DNA from: Chlorobiota bacterium
GTDB lineage: Bacteria; Bacteroidota; Ignavibacteria; OLB7
DNA length: 64,000 bases
Direction of reading: 5' to 3'
Assembly (NCBI GenBank): GCA_016710285.1
Contig: JADJXR010000001.1
Coordinates: 3,164,501 to 3,228,500, forward strand
In this document: positions 10,101-19,478 of the stretch, one piece after another
How the letters are laid out: every line of letters begins with the position of its first letter
Position numbering within the stretch: position 1 is the first letter of the stretch
Position numbers and translations under genes: made by a program
The notes under the pieces: model-generated
What the model saw: only the letters and a program-made list of their open reading frames with translations
What the model was told of the DNA's origin: nothing
The model's database searches: none

Positions 10101-10681
10101 ATCGCCGCTCGCTGGCATGGGACGGGCAAGGGCTGACGCAAGGGATACCGGAGGCCGCCCCTGGAACCGATTTCCCCACGCAGATCCAGCAGCTGCGGAG
10201 CGTTGCGCCGTTCGCAGTAACGAACGCCACGCCGGTGATTATCAACAACGTGACGGTTCTGCAGCTGGTTGGGCTAACCTTCGATTCCGCCAACAGCGAC
10301 GCGGCAAAGCGACTTTTTTACGCCACCGACACCGCCGGGGCAATCTACCGCATCAGCCTCCCCCAAGCGATTGTCACCGGCGCACCGATCGCGGAAGAAA
10401 ACTTTGCGACAAGCGCGGCGCTCTCCATCCGGCAAATCCTCCCCAATCCGGTGCGTGGCAATGCGCAACTCCGTTTCTGGGTGGCGAACGCCGGGGAAAT
10501 CTCGGTCGGCATCTGGAACGCAAATGGTGAGCAGGTGGCCAAAGTGTTTGAAGGAAAAATCGAGGCAGGCGAGCGGGAGCTAACGGTGAACACACAGGGG
10601 CTTGCTGGCGGCCTCTACTACGTTGCCCTCTCGAACGCCAACGGCGATCGGGAAATCCAGCCGATTGTTGTGCTGCGGTAA
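7112..10681 (+). CDS. Large BNR/sortilin-repeat T9SS protein, copy 2
   Basis: A 1,189-residue paralogue of the gene at 2836, alignable along its whole length, including EDVRGRDEWFRYQRAYPYD, repeated Asp boxes (TMDGGANW, SSDGGNTW, SDDAGKTW, SKDGGNAW, SSDDGQTW), the GKGSGGVY(Y/F)S block and the late segment NTQSLNQRGFVA. I chose the ATG at 7112 because it gives a clean signal peptide (YGCAAALLVLLSSTLVAQQ); an upstream TTG at 7037 would add 25 unlikely residues. The C-terminal sorting domain reads LPNPVRGNAQLRFWV, then WNANGEQVAKVF, then LAGGLYYVALSNANGD. Probably secreted by T9SS; no enzymatic residues identified. Duplication with divergence is likely, the two copies being separated by a hairpin repeat array. 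Confidence 0.88.
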   Translation: MTATENRLYGCAAALLVLLSSTLVAQQRTPVFNPEKEAEKHQKIFEESLKDRNREETGEDVRGRDEWFRYQRAYPYDVIPSEGRIQALQEMEAMQHQLATAMKKQATAGFLGATAWTSIGPFNSGGRIRSVVLNPYNSQTIFIGAAGGGVWKTMDGGANWSTTFDKQPALVMGAIAIDPTDTNTIYAGTGENVPAFPTYEGEGIFKSSDGGNTWEPLGLSSVGAFSKIAVNWQNRNIVYAAAARSNGGFYRSDDAGKTWNKTFNNDLFDMSVNAKNPNTLIVATTNGLYRSTDGGIAFVALGGSKFPNASRVSVAISPSDTNRVYALFSTFGGQGGNNLAEIYVSKDGGNAWTLSKKFDERFFRNQGYYNNCIEVHPTNPEIVIAGGIDLYQTINGGVEWVNLTNNYTAYPPFDVTHPDQHVIAFDPINPDVVHNGNDGGYYRSDDGGNNWQRSALLPITQFYKMDVDQSRPYRAYGGSQDNGTHGTFSGKTEFGQQWRFMSGGDGFWAVVDLNVPDQVFTESQNGETMYLFNTRTNNLRWLNTAPMESDPGNWSTPMAMNPADYTTFYTARTQLWRTTNYGTSWSSNPVPGGLASTMAVSPHDGVSMLVGKGSGGVYYSSDDGQTWKACKGLPNLYVTDLVYDFGVEHRVYATFSGYNRRHVYRSDDDGANFVDITNNLPNIPVNAIEVDPINKDRLFVGTDIGVFVSLDGGGTWYPFSEGLPVTLVFDLKIHRDSRTLVAATFGRSMFQISIENPQVQPLLVAPAGGEVIETPSELTVSWLGFTKNVQILISYDGGRTWETVADDVAGNSTKVQLPLARATNAKVKVIEKESGRTVESLFFTLTAAANTQSLNQRGFVAQALAIRHGYLWASTRGSDTIYRMKLPSILTKIPIVRTGFTGEIRDLAWDPAADQFYVLVSDSDFSNPQVWRMDTTGAAAGSITLPEEAVRISGIEITPEGLALITPGTAAQLFVLDPTTGTVLAQRGPLQGAVGGDRRSLAWDGQGLTQGIPEAAPGTDFPTQIQQLRSVAPFAVTNATPVIINNVTVLQLVGLTFDSANSDAAKRLFYATDTAGAIYRISLPQAIVTGAPIAEENFATSAALSIRQILPNPVRGNAQLRFWVANAGEISVGIWNANGEQVAKVFEGKIEAGERELTVNTQGLAGGLYYVALSNANGDREIQPIVVLR

Positions 10682-10748
10682 GCAGAGTCAAACCACGGTC
10701 AAATCACAGTCGAACCACCTGCGGGATCATCCACGCAGCGATTCCCAC

Positions 10749-10798
10749 AGCGGCAAGCTGAATCTTCCATTGGAAGGTTGCTTGCCGCTATTTTTTTT
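10749..10798 (+). terminator. Rho-independent terminator
   Basis: AGCGGCAAGC at 10749-10758 pairs with GCTTGCCGCT at 10780-10789. An inner TCTTCCATTGGAAG hairpin lies between them and the whole is followed by A and eight T. It ends the transcript of the copy 2 BNR gene. Confidence 0.88.
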
Positions 10799-10946
10799 GC
10801 CGCACCACCATCCATGTGTCCATGTCGGGAATTCAGGATTGAAGCCAGCATAGCATAAAATTCGTTGGCCATTAACTTTCCAGCCTCCGTTGTGTTCTTG
10901 GGATTCCAATCTTGGAAATCTATCACGGCCAACCAACGTGTCATTG

Positions 10947-11426
10947 ATGCCACGGCAAAAAATTATCCTGTACAACCCGAAGTCCGTTTTCTTTACGATG
11001 CCGCTTGGCTTAATGGCGGTTGCTTCTGCGCTTGACCGCAGCCGTTATGATGTCCAGATTATTGATGGCCGACGCGTGGTGGAAATGGCGGAGGAATTTC
11101 TGCGCCGCGGTCTGTGGTTTACGTGGACGGCAACCATGAGGGCAGATCAGGGAAGCCGATTATCGGATCAGGCGTTGCAGAACTGCGTGCGTGCCGGGTT
11201 GCGTTGGCTGATGGTTGGTGTTGAATCGGGATCGCAAGAGATGCTGGAGTATTTGAAGAAGGATGTGAAGATCGAGCAAATTCTTGCGATTGCTGAGCGG
11301 TGCGCCAAGCATGGAATTCAATGCGTGTTTCCCCATATCGTTGGCTTCCCGGGGGAAACCGATGCAAGCATCCCTCTGGAAAAAGCAATTATCGAGCGAT
11401 TAAAACCTTTGCCCAAAATTTCCTGA
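10947..11426 (+). pseudogene. Decayed B12-binding radical SAM gene (internal deletion)
   Basis: The product starts like a cobalamin-binding radical SAM enzyme (PRQKIILYNPKSVFFTMPLG, then DVQIIDGR). It jumps in frame to the second half of the radical SAM barrel (FTWTATMRADQGSRL; LMVGVESGSQEMLEYLKKD; VGFPGETDAS). The middle part, about 200 residues in relatives and including the iron-sulfur CxxxCxxC motif, is absent, and the C-terminal part stops early. A functional SAM radical enzyme is therefore very unlikely. Start taken at the ATG at 10947. It precedes a nucleotidyltransferase-like gene and an intact radical SAM gene of the same class, so it appears to be the remains of a formerly larger cluster. 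Confidence 0.75.
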
Positions 11427-11468
11427 TCTCAACAAAGCAATAAACCGCCAACTGATAATTCCCCGATA

Positions 11469-12392
11469 ATGATCCTTTCTACCGACATACTTCTCCACGA
11501 GCCAGTGCTTCGCACGTTGGCGTATTATGACCTGTTCGACTACCCGCTGACAACCTCGGAGATTTATACATTTCTTCCACTTGGAAATATCCAGGAAGGG
11601 GAGCTTGCTGGCGTGCTATCTACGATGAAGATGGATGGCCGAATTAGCGAACACAACGGATACTGGTTCCTGCCGCACCGCTCGGCAGCGTCCGTTGATC
11701 GGCGAAAAGCTATGGAAAAGGGAGGGGAGCGGATGTGGAAAATCGCGAAAACAGTGGCGAAATATATGCGCCACGTTCCATTTGTCAGAGGGGTGTTTGT
11801 CAGCGGCCAGCTGTGCCGGTATATCGCCGACAAAAACAGCGATATTGATTACTTCATCGTCACCCAGCCAAATCGGCTTTGGATTGTTCGGTGCATATTC
11901 GTGCTGTTCCGGCGAGTGGTGCTGTTGAATAATCGCAAATATTTCTGCGTGAATTATTACGTCACCAGCGATAACCTGAAAATTCGCGAACGGAATCCGT
12001 ATGTGGCTTGCGAAGTAGCTTCCGTAAAGCCGTTGTATAACCGCGAGATGTTCAACCAATTCATGCAGGAGAACACGTGGATTAGCGATTATTTTCCGAA
12101 TTTTTCCATGAGCAGAATTGATTGCCGCGATGAAGAATTGCCCCAAAGCCGCTTCCAAAAAATCTTGGAATCGTTTATCCCAAATGCCGTTGCTTCTTGG
12201 GTGGATGTTCGCTTGATGAAGTTCACCCGCTCATTCTGGCAATGGAAATTTCCAACACATTCCCAACGCGCCCACGAAATTTCGCTGCGTACCCGCCGCA
12301 ACGAATCCCGCGCCCACCCGAACGATGTCTCGGCAACGATTTTGCAGAAATACTACGAAGGCTTGCGCCGGTATGGAGTGCTAAAAGGATAG
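11469..12392 (+). CDS. Nucleotidyltransferase-fold protein
   Basis: A 307-residue protein with the Pol-beta-type nucleotidyltransferase signature: a VSGQLCRYIADKNSDIDYFIV region where the D-x-D pair would bind metal. The usual glycine of the G-S motif is replaced (V-S-G-Q). An N-terminal winged-helix-like part (LRTLAYYDLFDYPLTTSEI) comes first, then basic C-terminal helices. In Bacteroidetes-like genomes such proteins often sit beside B12-binding radical SAM genes, as here (a decayed one upstream, an intact one 49 bp downstream). The biochemical substrate is unknown; transfer of a nucleotide to a small molecule or protein is inferred from the fold only. Confidence 0.65.
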   Translation: MILSTDILLHEPVLRTLAYYDLFDYPLTTSEIYTFLPLGNIQEGELAGVLSTMKMDGRISEHNGYWFLPHRSAASVDRRKAMEKGGERMWKIAKTVAKYMRHVPFVRGVFVSGQLCRYIADKNSDIDYFIVTQPNRLWIVRCIFVLFRRVVLLNNRKYFCVNYYVTSDNLKIRERNPYVACEVASVKPLYNREMFNQFMQENTWISDYFPNFSMSRIDCRDEELPQSRFQKILESFIPNAVASWVDVRLMKFTRSFWQWKFPTHSQRAHEISLRTRRNESRAHPNDVSATILQKYYEGLRRYGVLKG

Positions 12393-12441
12393 CGCGTGCG
12401 GTTTCATTTTTTTTGCCAGAACAACATAAAAAAATCCCGAA

Positions 12442-13956
12442 ATGACGACACTGTTCACACACAGCTATTTCCTGCGTTTCGACCCAAAGGAGTACAAGGC
12501 GATGATGCCCTACCCTCCGCTGGGGACGTTATACGCGGCGGCTGTTGCGCGGGATGCCGGGCATGATGTTGCGCTGTTTGATGCGATGCTGGCTGACTCC
12601 GAAGAAGAAATTGAGGCGCATATTCTGGCAACCCGCCCCGAGGTGGTTGTTATTTACGACGACGATTTTAATTACCTCACCAAAATGTGCCTGACCCGAA
12701 TGCGGGAGGCCGCGTGCAGGATGGCGGCGATTGCTAAACAGCATGGTTGTGCGGTGATTGTTCATGGTTCGGACCCCACCGATCATTTCCACACCTACTT
12801 TGATGCCGGGGCCGATGCAATTTTGCTGGGCGAGTCCGAAATAACGCTGAAAGAAGTCTTGGAATATCTGGCCGAAACAACGGAACGCCCGATGACTGAA
12901 ATTGCCGGAGTGGTTGTTCGCAATGCAAATGGGGAAATCGTTCAGGGACCGCGGCGGGGGGCGTTGCGCGATTTGGATCAGCTCCCATTTCCGGCACGCG
13001 ACCTTGTGGATATTGATCGCTACCGGGCAATTTGGACCGAACGTCACGGCTATTTTTCGCTGAATATCGCCACCACTCGCGGCTGCCCGTTCCATTGCAA
13101 CTGGTGCGCAAAACCGCTGTACGGCCAAAGCTATTCGTCACACTCGCCGGAGCGTGTGGCAGCGGAAATGGAGCTGCTGAAAAAAACTTGGAACCCCGAC
13201 CACCTCTGGATTTGCGATGACATTTTTGGGCTGAAACCAGGCTGGATGGAAACGTTCGCCAACCAGGTGCAACGCCGCAACGCCGCAATCCCATTCAAGT
13301 GCCTAAGCCGTGCGGATTTGCTGCTGCGCGGGAACACCATTGGCTTGCTGCAACGCGCCGGATGCCGTACCGTCTGGATGGGGGCCGAATCTGGTTCGCA
13401 GAAGGTGCTGGACGCAATGGAGAAAGGGACGACCATCCAGCAGATTGAGGAAGCCACAAGGAAATTGCGGGGGGCAGGAATTCACGTTGGATATTTCTTG
13501 CAGTTCGGTTATCCGGGGGAGGGGAAGCAAGAAATTGCCGACACGCTGGCGATGGTCCAAAAGAATTTGCCGGATGAAATCGGCATCTCCGTCTCCTACC
13601 CGCTTCCAGGAACGCCGTTCTACCAGCGGGTGAAAGCGCAGATGAAGGGGCAGCAGAATTGGAGGGAAAGCGCGGACCTTGCAATGATGTTCCAGGGGGC
13701 GTTCAGCACTCAGTTTTACCGCAGGCTGGCGGCATACGTTCATAAAAAACACCGCTTGTGGCTGGGCCTGCGGTTGCTGCGGGCATTGGCGCAGAAACGG
13801 GGGGATGCAACCCACCGAATCCCGTTCCGGCGTGCGTTGCTTGCCCCGTACTACGCGATTGGAGCGTTGCTGCTGCTCCCTCAGCTTCGTTTCCACCAGC
13901 AAGCCAACCGCCTGCCGAAGCTCCAGCCGCCGCGCCCTGCGGCTGAGCTTCGATAG
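12442..13956 (+). CDS. B12-binding domain radical SAM protein
   Basis: A 504-residue radical SAM enzyme. The N-terminal ~150 residues form a cobalamin-binding Rossmann-like domain (PYPPLGTLYAAAVARDAGHDV; HGSDPTDHFHTYFDAGAD). The SAM domain has the cluster motif TTRGCPFHCNWCAKP (C-x3-C-x2-C), followed by WICDDIFGLKPGWM, MGAESGSQKVLDAMEKGTT and a C-terminal GYFLQFGYPGE block. It resembles the BchE/hopanoid/phosphonate-type class of methyltransferase or oxidoreductase enzymes acting on lipids or cofactors. A basic, hydrophobic tail of about 100 residues follows. The substrate cannot be read from the sequence. Likely co-transcribed with the nucleotidyltransferase-like gene upstream. Confidence 0.88.
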   Translation: MTTLFTHSYFLRFDPKEYKAMMPYPPLGTLYAAAVARDAGHDVALFDAMLADSEEEIEAHILATRPEVVVIYDDDFNYLTKMCLTRMREAACRMAAIAKQHGCAVIVHGSDPTDHFHTYFDAGADAILLGESEITLKEVLEYLAETTERPMTEIAGVVVRNANGEIVQGPRRGALRDLDQLPFPARDLVDIDRYRAIWTERHGYFSLNIATTRGCPFHCNWCAKPLYGQSYSSHSPERVAAEMELLKKTWNPDHLWICDDIFGLKPGWMETFANQVQRRNAAIPFKCLSRADLLLRGNTIGLLQRAGCRTVWMGAESGSQKVLDAMEKGTTIQQIEEATRKLRGAGIHVGYFLQFGYPGEGKQEIADTLAMVQKNLPDEIGISVSYPLPGTPFYQRVKAQMKGQQNWRESADLAMMFQGAFSTQFYRRLAAYVHKKHRLWLGLRLLRALAQKRGDATHRIPFRRALLAPYYAIGALLLLPQLRFHQQANRLPKLQPPRPAAELR

Positions 13957-14271
13957 CTGCTGTGTACGCCAGCAAGCGGGCTTGATAGATTGCTTCTTCA
14001 CCACGGCCAATCGGCTTGAACAAAAGCCCCGGCGCAACCACACCATCACCAACCACCATGAAAATACCCTGAATCAAGGGCTTGTATCCAAATGTCAGTT
14101 GCGTATATTCGGCGCGGTACACCTTCTGTGGGATACCCCTCTTTGGTGCTTCTTCTGGCTTCGTCTTGCCATGCGGCTTTTCCAGGCAGCATATCAGCAG
14201 GCGGGTCCCCGACCTCACGATTAGCGTTTCTGCATGTAGCGATTGATACTACTCACCAAAACAACGTGCCG
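13957..14271. other. Intergenic region before the IgGFc-binding-like gene
   Basis: About 315 bases with no convincing gene. It probably holds the leader and promoter of the gene at 14272. No strong terminator hairpin or riboswitch is recognisable. The minus strand is open across it, but that frame continues into the radical SAM gene and I do not accept it. Confidence 0.5.
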
Positions 14272-17200
14272 ATGATGACAAGGCTACTGCTTGTTGCTGC
14301 GTTCCTGCTGTTGATTGGAATGCCCGCTTCTTTGCGTGCGCAATTGCGTGAGAAAGGGGGGCCATCGCTGCTGGGGTCGAATGCTGAGGGAACCCATTTC
14401 ATGGTTGGGTTTATGCAGAATGAGACTGATGTCTGCATGAAACGCTCCATCTACCGCGTTATCTCCATTGCCTCGCGATTCCAAACAGAGGTCACGATCC
14501 GCTTCCCCGATCGCACCGTCATCAAAAGAACGGTCCCTGCTTTTCAGGTGTTCGAGCAAACGGTGCCGGAGTACTTTGAGTGCATCGGCGAAGGCGTTTT
14601 TGATTTGGGGATCGAGATCACTAGCACCGAGCCTATCTCCGTCTATTGCTACAACAGCCGCTACCTCACTTCCGATGGCTACATGGCGCTCCCGATAAGC
14701 TCCTGGGGAACCCAGTATGTTAGTGCCAACTACTACCTTGACCATTACACCCCTTCCGATCCCACCGACGATTACGACCAATACCTTTGCGACAAAGCTC
14801 CACGCGGCGGTGAGTTCGCAGTGATTGCTGCCGAGGAGACGGTGGTCAGCGTCTATCCAAAAACCAAAACAGTGACCGCGCAGGCTGCCGGGGTGATGTT
14901 CCAGCGGGTGCTGCAGAAAGGGGACATCTTGCAGGTGCAGGATGGCGGAACCGTTCGGGGCGGGACCGACCTTACCGGCTCGATCATCATTGCCGATAAG
15001 CCCGTTGGGGTGCTAAGCGGCCACATCCGCGCCGGCATCCCAACCCAGTTCGACACCAAGGACCACTTGATTGAGATGCTCCCCCCGCGCGAGATGCTGA
15101 GCACCGAACATATCCTTATTCCATTCGGCGGGCGTAACGGCGGCGATGTTGTTCGCGTGATTGCCTCCGAGCCAGGAACCACCAATGTTTCGGTTACGGT
15201 GGAGGGTGTTGAGGTGAAAACGTTCGCGCTTGCGGGAATGGGGGAGTGGGGGGAATATGAGCTGGAGCGGGCCACGGTTATCACCAGCGATAAGCCGATA
15301 CTGGTGACGCAATACTCCAAGTCGAGCGGAGCCGATCCCGAGAACGTCAATCGCCCGCCGAACACTCCGCTCCCTCATCCGTTCGACCCCGACATGATGG
15401 TCATCACCCCAACGGACCAATACGTGAACGCCGCGGTCTTCCAGACGCTGCCGAACAGAAGCTCAAGCGATATCCGCGTTGCCAACCAGTTCGATTATCA
15501 CTACCTCACCATTGTTGCCGAGCAGGAGAGCTTCGGCACCATCCAGCTGGACAATGGCCGCCTTGCCGACCATCCTGGCTTTGTTACCGGAAACGTGATC
15601 GGCGCGGCGCGGCCCTACTTGTGGGCAACCGTCCGCATCAGCGACGGGCAAACCCACGTGCTGACCAGCGATGGATTGTTTAGCGGCTTTATTTATGGCC
15701 TGGGTGAGTTCGATTCCTACGCTTGGCCGATCGGTTCCGGAATGCGGCGGTTGGGGCAGATAGATACCAAATCGCCGTCGTTCGCCACGCAGCAGAAGTG
15801 CGACCAATTCACGGTTCGTGTGGCCGATAGCGGGATCACGGAAAGCGGATTGCAGAAAGTCTGGCTGGTGGATTCCGCCTCCAGCAACGTCCGATTCCAG
15901 GGGAGCCTGCTGATCCATGGGGATGACTTCAACAACTCCACCGTCACCACGATTGACCCGGCACTTCCCGGAAAAGCACAGGTGGTTGCCATGGACCTGC
16001 AAGGAAATCTTGACACGTTCAATTTGGTCCTTCCGGTGCTTGCCCCAACGTTCTCCAGCGACTCCCTCCTCTTTGCCGATGTCCCTCCAGGAATCCTTCA
16101 CACGCGGAGCTTCACGCTGACGAACTCCACCGGCAACCCAATGCAGATTGACAGCGTGGGGTTGGTGGTGAATCGTGAGTTCATCCTTGCGTCGGGATAC
16201 CAAGGGGCGGTGTTGCAGGCGGACCAATCGCTTCCCATCACCGTCACCTTCAAGTCCGACGAAGTGCAAGATTTTGCCGACACGGTGCTGGTCGGTGCCA
16301 ACTGCCGGGTCTTCCGCCTTCCGGTTGCGGCGCAGATGCCGTTGCCGCAAATCTCCACCGAAGATTTGGAGTACTACGGCGTTCGTGCCGGGCGCGCCAA
16401 AACCATGCGGCTGCGGGTTTGGAACCCGGGCGTTAGCACGCTGAAAATTGATAGCGTGGTGATGTCGCCCGGCGTGTTCAGCAACATGACCGGGAAGAAC
16501 ACACCGTTTTTGCTGGATGCCGGAAAGGACTCATCGTTCCAGATTCGTTTTATCCCACCATCCACCGGCGATTTCACCGGATCCGTCACCTTCCACAGCA
16601 CCGCAGGGATTGCGATTGCACGGCTGCACGGGGTGGGGCTGTATCCAAAGTTGGAGATTGGCGGGTGGGATTTTGGAAAGATTCAAGTGGGGGATACCGG
16701 AATGGCGCGGCTCCCAATCGTGAACAGCGGAACGGATACGGCGTTTGTCACCGGCATCACCATTGCCGAGGCCGCAATATTCCCCGCCCCGGCGGCCAGA
16801 TTCCGCGACACCTTGCTGGTTGGCGACACAACGTGGGTTGATGTTGCCTTCGTTCCGCAGGCCCAGGCGGAGTACCGTTCGGCGGTGTTCCTAAACAACG
16901 ATGACGGGCTGGAGGCCACGAACACCTTGCTTGGAAGCGGGTATATCTTGGCGGCCACGATTGACGGCTACGACTGGAAGGAACGCTGGGTCGGTTCGGT
17001 GCACGACACGCTGGTGCTTCTGCGAAACACCGCGCGCGAGCCGGTCACGATCAGCCGCGTCTGGATTGACGCTGGCGATACGGGTGACTTCGAGGCCGAA
17101 CCACTTCTTGTTCCCCTCACGCTCGACTCCGGCGAAACCGCTCCGGTTTCCGTGCGATTCAGCCCGCTGATGGCTGGCCACCGCGAGGCCGTGATTGCTG

Positions 17201-18318
17201 CCCAAACCGATTCGCGCCAGACCCCGATCATCACCAACACCTTGCAAGGCTTTGGATTGATTGCGTTGGCCAGCGATCAGTTGGAGTGGGACAGCAGCGA
17301 AAGCTACTCCTGCGACACACGCACCGGCTGGCTGACGATCCACAACGACGGCAACACGCCGCTGACCATTGCCGACATCCAGCTTGCCAGTAATCCTTCC
17401 ATTGCCACGGCGATGCTTCCTGCGGCGGGGACGATCATTCCGGTGGGGGGGGATATCACGGTGGCGTTCTCCGTTCCGTTCGATGGCTTTGCCGACACGG
17501 TGACGGGCCAGCTAACATGGAGTTATCAGGAAATCCCGGGAACGTTTGCGCGGCAATTTGGCGTGCGGTCGCGTCCGCAGCGGATGGCAATCCGGACAAT
17601 TCCTCCGGCGGTGGTTCCAAATGGCGGCAACTTCAGTATCATTGTGGCGGTGGACAGCCTTTACTGGGAGAAACTTCCCATCAGCCAGGCCACCGTGACG
17701 GTTTCCTACAACCCACGAATGGCGATGTTCAACCGCGCAAGCTGGGATGCGTTGGTGGCCGATGCGTCCAAGCCCCTTGATGCCGATTGGGTTCCCGCCG
17801 GCGCGCCAACGGTTGACACTTCGGGACTGCTGACCCTTCGGCTGAAGCCACGCAACGGCGCAACGGCATATCTTGACGGCGCGGTGCTTCTTCCCATCCC
17901 GTTCCATATTTTTATTGCCGAGGATATGGCCGACACGTTTACGGTGACGATGACTGCGGGACCTTCGGCCTGTGCAAGCCCGGCGGTCACGACAATCCCC
18001 TACCGGGTGGATAGCATCTGCGGGTTGTCGCATCGGCTGTTCTATTTTACCGGCAACCCCTACGCGCTGAAGCAAAGCATCCCGAACCCGGCAACGCATA
18101 CTGCCCAGATTGAGTTCACCCTTGCGATGGACTCGGAAACAAAACTGGAGATTTTTGCCGCCGATGGCCGCCCTGCGATTGTCCCGATTGATGGATATTT
18201 GCGGGCCGGAGACTACCGTTTAACGGTGGATGCAAGCGGGTTAAGCAGTGGCACGTACTACTATCGCCTGACCTCCGGAGAATTTTCTTCGGTTCGGCAG
18301 ATGGTAATCCGCCGCTGA
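14272..18318 (+). CDS. IgGFc-binding-like, choice-of-anchor T9SS protein
   Basis: A 1,348-residue secreted protein. The start at 14272 gives a good signal peptide (MMTRLLLVAAFLLLIGMPASLRAQ). Residues ~35-480 match the bacterial IgGFc-binding N-terminal domain: GSNAEGTHFMVGFMQN at the start, repeated statements of the SVYCYNSRYLTSDGYMALP type, then MMVITPTDQYVNA. Several HYDIN/choice-of-anchor D immunoglobulin-like repeats follow (for example TRSFTLTNSTGNPMQIDSV; MRLRVWNPGVSTLKIDSV; MARLPIVNSGTDTAFV). The end is a T9SS sorting domain (SIPNPATHTAQIEFTL; LSSGTYYYRLTSGEF). It is expected to be surface-exposed and adhesive or structural. IgG binding is only the family name and should not be assumed. 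Confidence 0.85.
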   Translation: MMTRLLLVAAFLLLIGMPASLRAQLREKGGPSLLGSNAEGTHFMVGFMQNETDVCMKRSIYRVISIASRFQTEVTIRFPDRTVIKRTVPAFQVFEQTVPEYFECIGEGVFDLGIEITSTEPISVYCYNSRYLTSDGYMALPISSWGTQYVSANYYLDHYTPSDPTDDYDQYLCDKAPRGGEFAVIAAEETVVSVYPKTKTVTAQAAGVMFQRVLQKGDILQVQDGGTVRGGTDLTGSIIIADKPVGVLSGHIRAGIPTQFDTKDHLIEMLPPREMLSTEHILIPFGGRNGGDVVRVIASEPGTTNVSVTVEGVEVKTFALAGMGEWGEYELERATVITSDKPILVTQYSKSSGADPENVNRPPNTPLPHPFDPDMMVITPTDQYVNAAVFQTLPNRSSSDIRVANQFDYHYLTIVAEQESFGTIQLDNGRLADHPGFVTGNVIGAARPYLWATVRISDGQTHVLTSDGLFSGFIYGLGEFDSYAWPIGSGMRRLGQIDTKSPSFATQQKCDQFTVRVADSGITESGLQKVWLVDSASSNVRFQGSLLIHGDDFNNSTVTTIDPALPGKAQVVAMDLQGNLDTFNLVLPVLAPTFSSDSLLFADVPPGILHTRSFTLTNSTGNPMQIDSVGLVVNREFILASGYQGAVLQADQSLPITVTFKSDEVQDFADTVLVGANCRVFRLPVAAQMPLPQISTEDLEYYGVRAGRAKTMRLRVWNPGVSTLKIDSVVMSPGVFSNMTGKNTPFLLDAGKDSSFQIRFIPPSTGDFTGSVTFHSTAGIAIARLHGVGLYPKLEIGGWDFGKIQVGDTGMARLPIVNSGTDTAFVTGITIAEAAIFPAPAARFRDTLLVGDTTWVDVAFVPQAQAEYRSAVFLNNDDGLEATNTLLGSGYILAATIDGYDWKERWVGSVHDTLVLLRNTAREPVTISRVWIDAGDTGDFEAEPLLVPLTLDSGETAPVSVRFSPLMAGHREAVIAAQTDSRQTPIITNTLQGFGLIALASDQLEWDSSESYSCDTRTGWLTIHNDGNTPLTIADIQLASNPSIATAMLPAAGTIIPVGGDITVAFSVPFDGFADTVTGQLTWSYQEIPGTFARQFGVRSRPQRMAIRTIPPAVVPNGGNFSIIVAVDSLYWEKLPISQATVTVSYNPRMAMFNRASWDALVADASKPLDADWVPAGAPTVDTSGLLTLRLKPRNGATAYLDGAVLLPIPFHIFIAEDMADTFTVTMTAGPSACASPAVTTIPYRVDSICGLSHRLFYFTGNPYALKQSIPNPATHTAQIEFTLAMDSETKLEIFAADGRPAIVPIDGYLRAGDYRLTVDASGLSSGTYYYRLTSGEFSSVRQMVIRR

Positions 18319-18470
18319 TGTTGTAACTTCGGTTCCTTCACGGAGGTCTTGATAACTGCCAGTGCCATTCGTCCAACCTTGCGGCCCCTGTCTGTGGGTT
18401 GCAACATTGGTAGTTCTTACGTTCGCGTTCTAACCAAACAATCCATATCAACTGCTGGAGAACCTTCCCT

Positions 18471-19280
18471 ATGAAATTTCTTTCCGCTACGCTCTGCGCG
18501 TTGGCCATTGGTGTGACCATCGGTAGCGAAGCCACACTTGCGCAAGGGTCCAACCCGCTGGATCCGACGGTTCCGCGCTCGCAAGTGCTGGTGGGGCCAA
18601 CCGTTGGCATTACCCGCAATTACCACACCGGTGGCTTCCGTACGATTGATGACCCCAACTGCCCAATCTTCGAGCAAGGTTCCGGCTGGGGTTTCTTGGT
18701 GGGAATGACTGCCGAGTTCCAACCGTCGCCGAACTGGAGCATTATCCCACGGATTTGCTACGACACCCGCCCGGGCCAGTTCACCCAGAACCTTCCCGAT
18801 GCACAAGTGCTGCTGCCAAACGCCACCCAGCCGGTGAATCAAACGGTGGAAACCTCCTCCGACATCACCTACAGCCTGCTGACGGCCGAGGTGTTGTACA
18901 AGTACGAAATCGCCAAAATCACCAAAGGGCTGCGCCTAAGCGTGCAGGCCGGACCGGTGTTCGGCTACGTGCTTGGGGGGAAGAACCGCCAGGTGCAAGA
19001 TTTGATCGAGCCGCAAAACGCACGGTTCGTGAACCCAGACCAGTTGCCAGAAGAGAACAACGGCCGCCGGCTGATCCTGTTCGATGGTGATATCCCTGAG
19101 CGTGAGTCCATCCGCTTCTCGCTGAAGGCTGGCGCGGCGGTGGAGGTCGGGTTGTTCGGGAATGCCTGGATTATGTGCCCGGGCGTTTTCTACGACTACG
19201 GCCTAACCCAGGTCACCAAAGCCGAGAACTGGAACCTGAACAGCATCCTGTTCCAAGTGGATTTCCGTCGCGCATTCTAA
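18471..19280 (+). CDS. Outer-membrane beta-barrel protein, tandem copy 1
   Basis: A 269-residue protein with a signal peptide (cleavage near ATLAQG). Alternating strand-like segments end in an aromatic C-terminal residue (FQVDFRRAF), typical of outer-membrane beta-barrels inserted by BamA. It is the first of four same-strand paralogues. The NPLDP.VPRSQ..VGPTVG and HTGGFRTID.PNCP segments are shared with copy 2. No ligand or pore function can be assigned. Confidence 0.75.
   Translation: MKFLSATLCALAIGVTIGSEATLAQGSNPLDPTVPRSQVLVGPTVGITRNYHTGGFRTIDDPNCPIFEQGSGWGFLVGMTAEFQPSPNWSIIPRICYDTRPGQFTQNLPDAQVLLPNATQPVNQTVETSSDITYSLLTAEVLYKYEIAKITKGLRLSVQAGPVFGYVLGGKNRQVQDLIEPQNARFVNPDQLPEENNGRRLILFDGDIPERESIRFSLKAGAAVEVGLFGNAWIMCPGVFYDYGLTQVTKAENWNLNSILFQVDFRRAF
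18990..19036. repeat. 47-bp stretch identical to 20016-20062
   Basis: The bases coding QVQDLIEPQNARFVN are identical at nucleotide level in barrel copies 1 and 2 (offset 1,026). A further 35 identical bases (GAGAACAACGGCC onwards) follow after a short diverged stretch. Flanking parts of the genes differ clearly, which suggests gene conversion. Confidence 0.8.
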
Positions 19281-19478
19281 ACCCACTCCGTCGCGATTGG
19301 CATTGCAATCGCTGGGGCATCGCTTCCCGATGTCCCAGCGATTTTTTTTTATCCATTCTGCATTCTCCGCTGCGACACTCACCCCATTGCGGAATCTTAT
19401 TCGGCAGGCCGCCAAGCGTGCTGCCATTTGGCGCAACGGCTTGGCCCGTTCAACCAATCATCAAAAAAGGTCCTTGCC

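Noticed and set aside
13703..14218. Minus-strand open frame across the gap after the radical SAM gene
   Set aside because: Part looks protein-like, but the frame continues into the coding region of the radical SAM gene, has no plausible start signal and matches no family I know.
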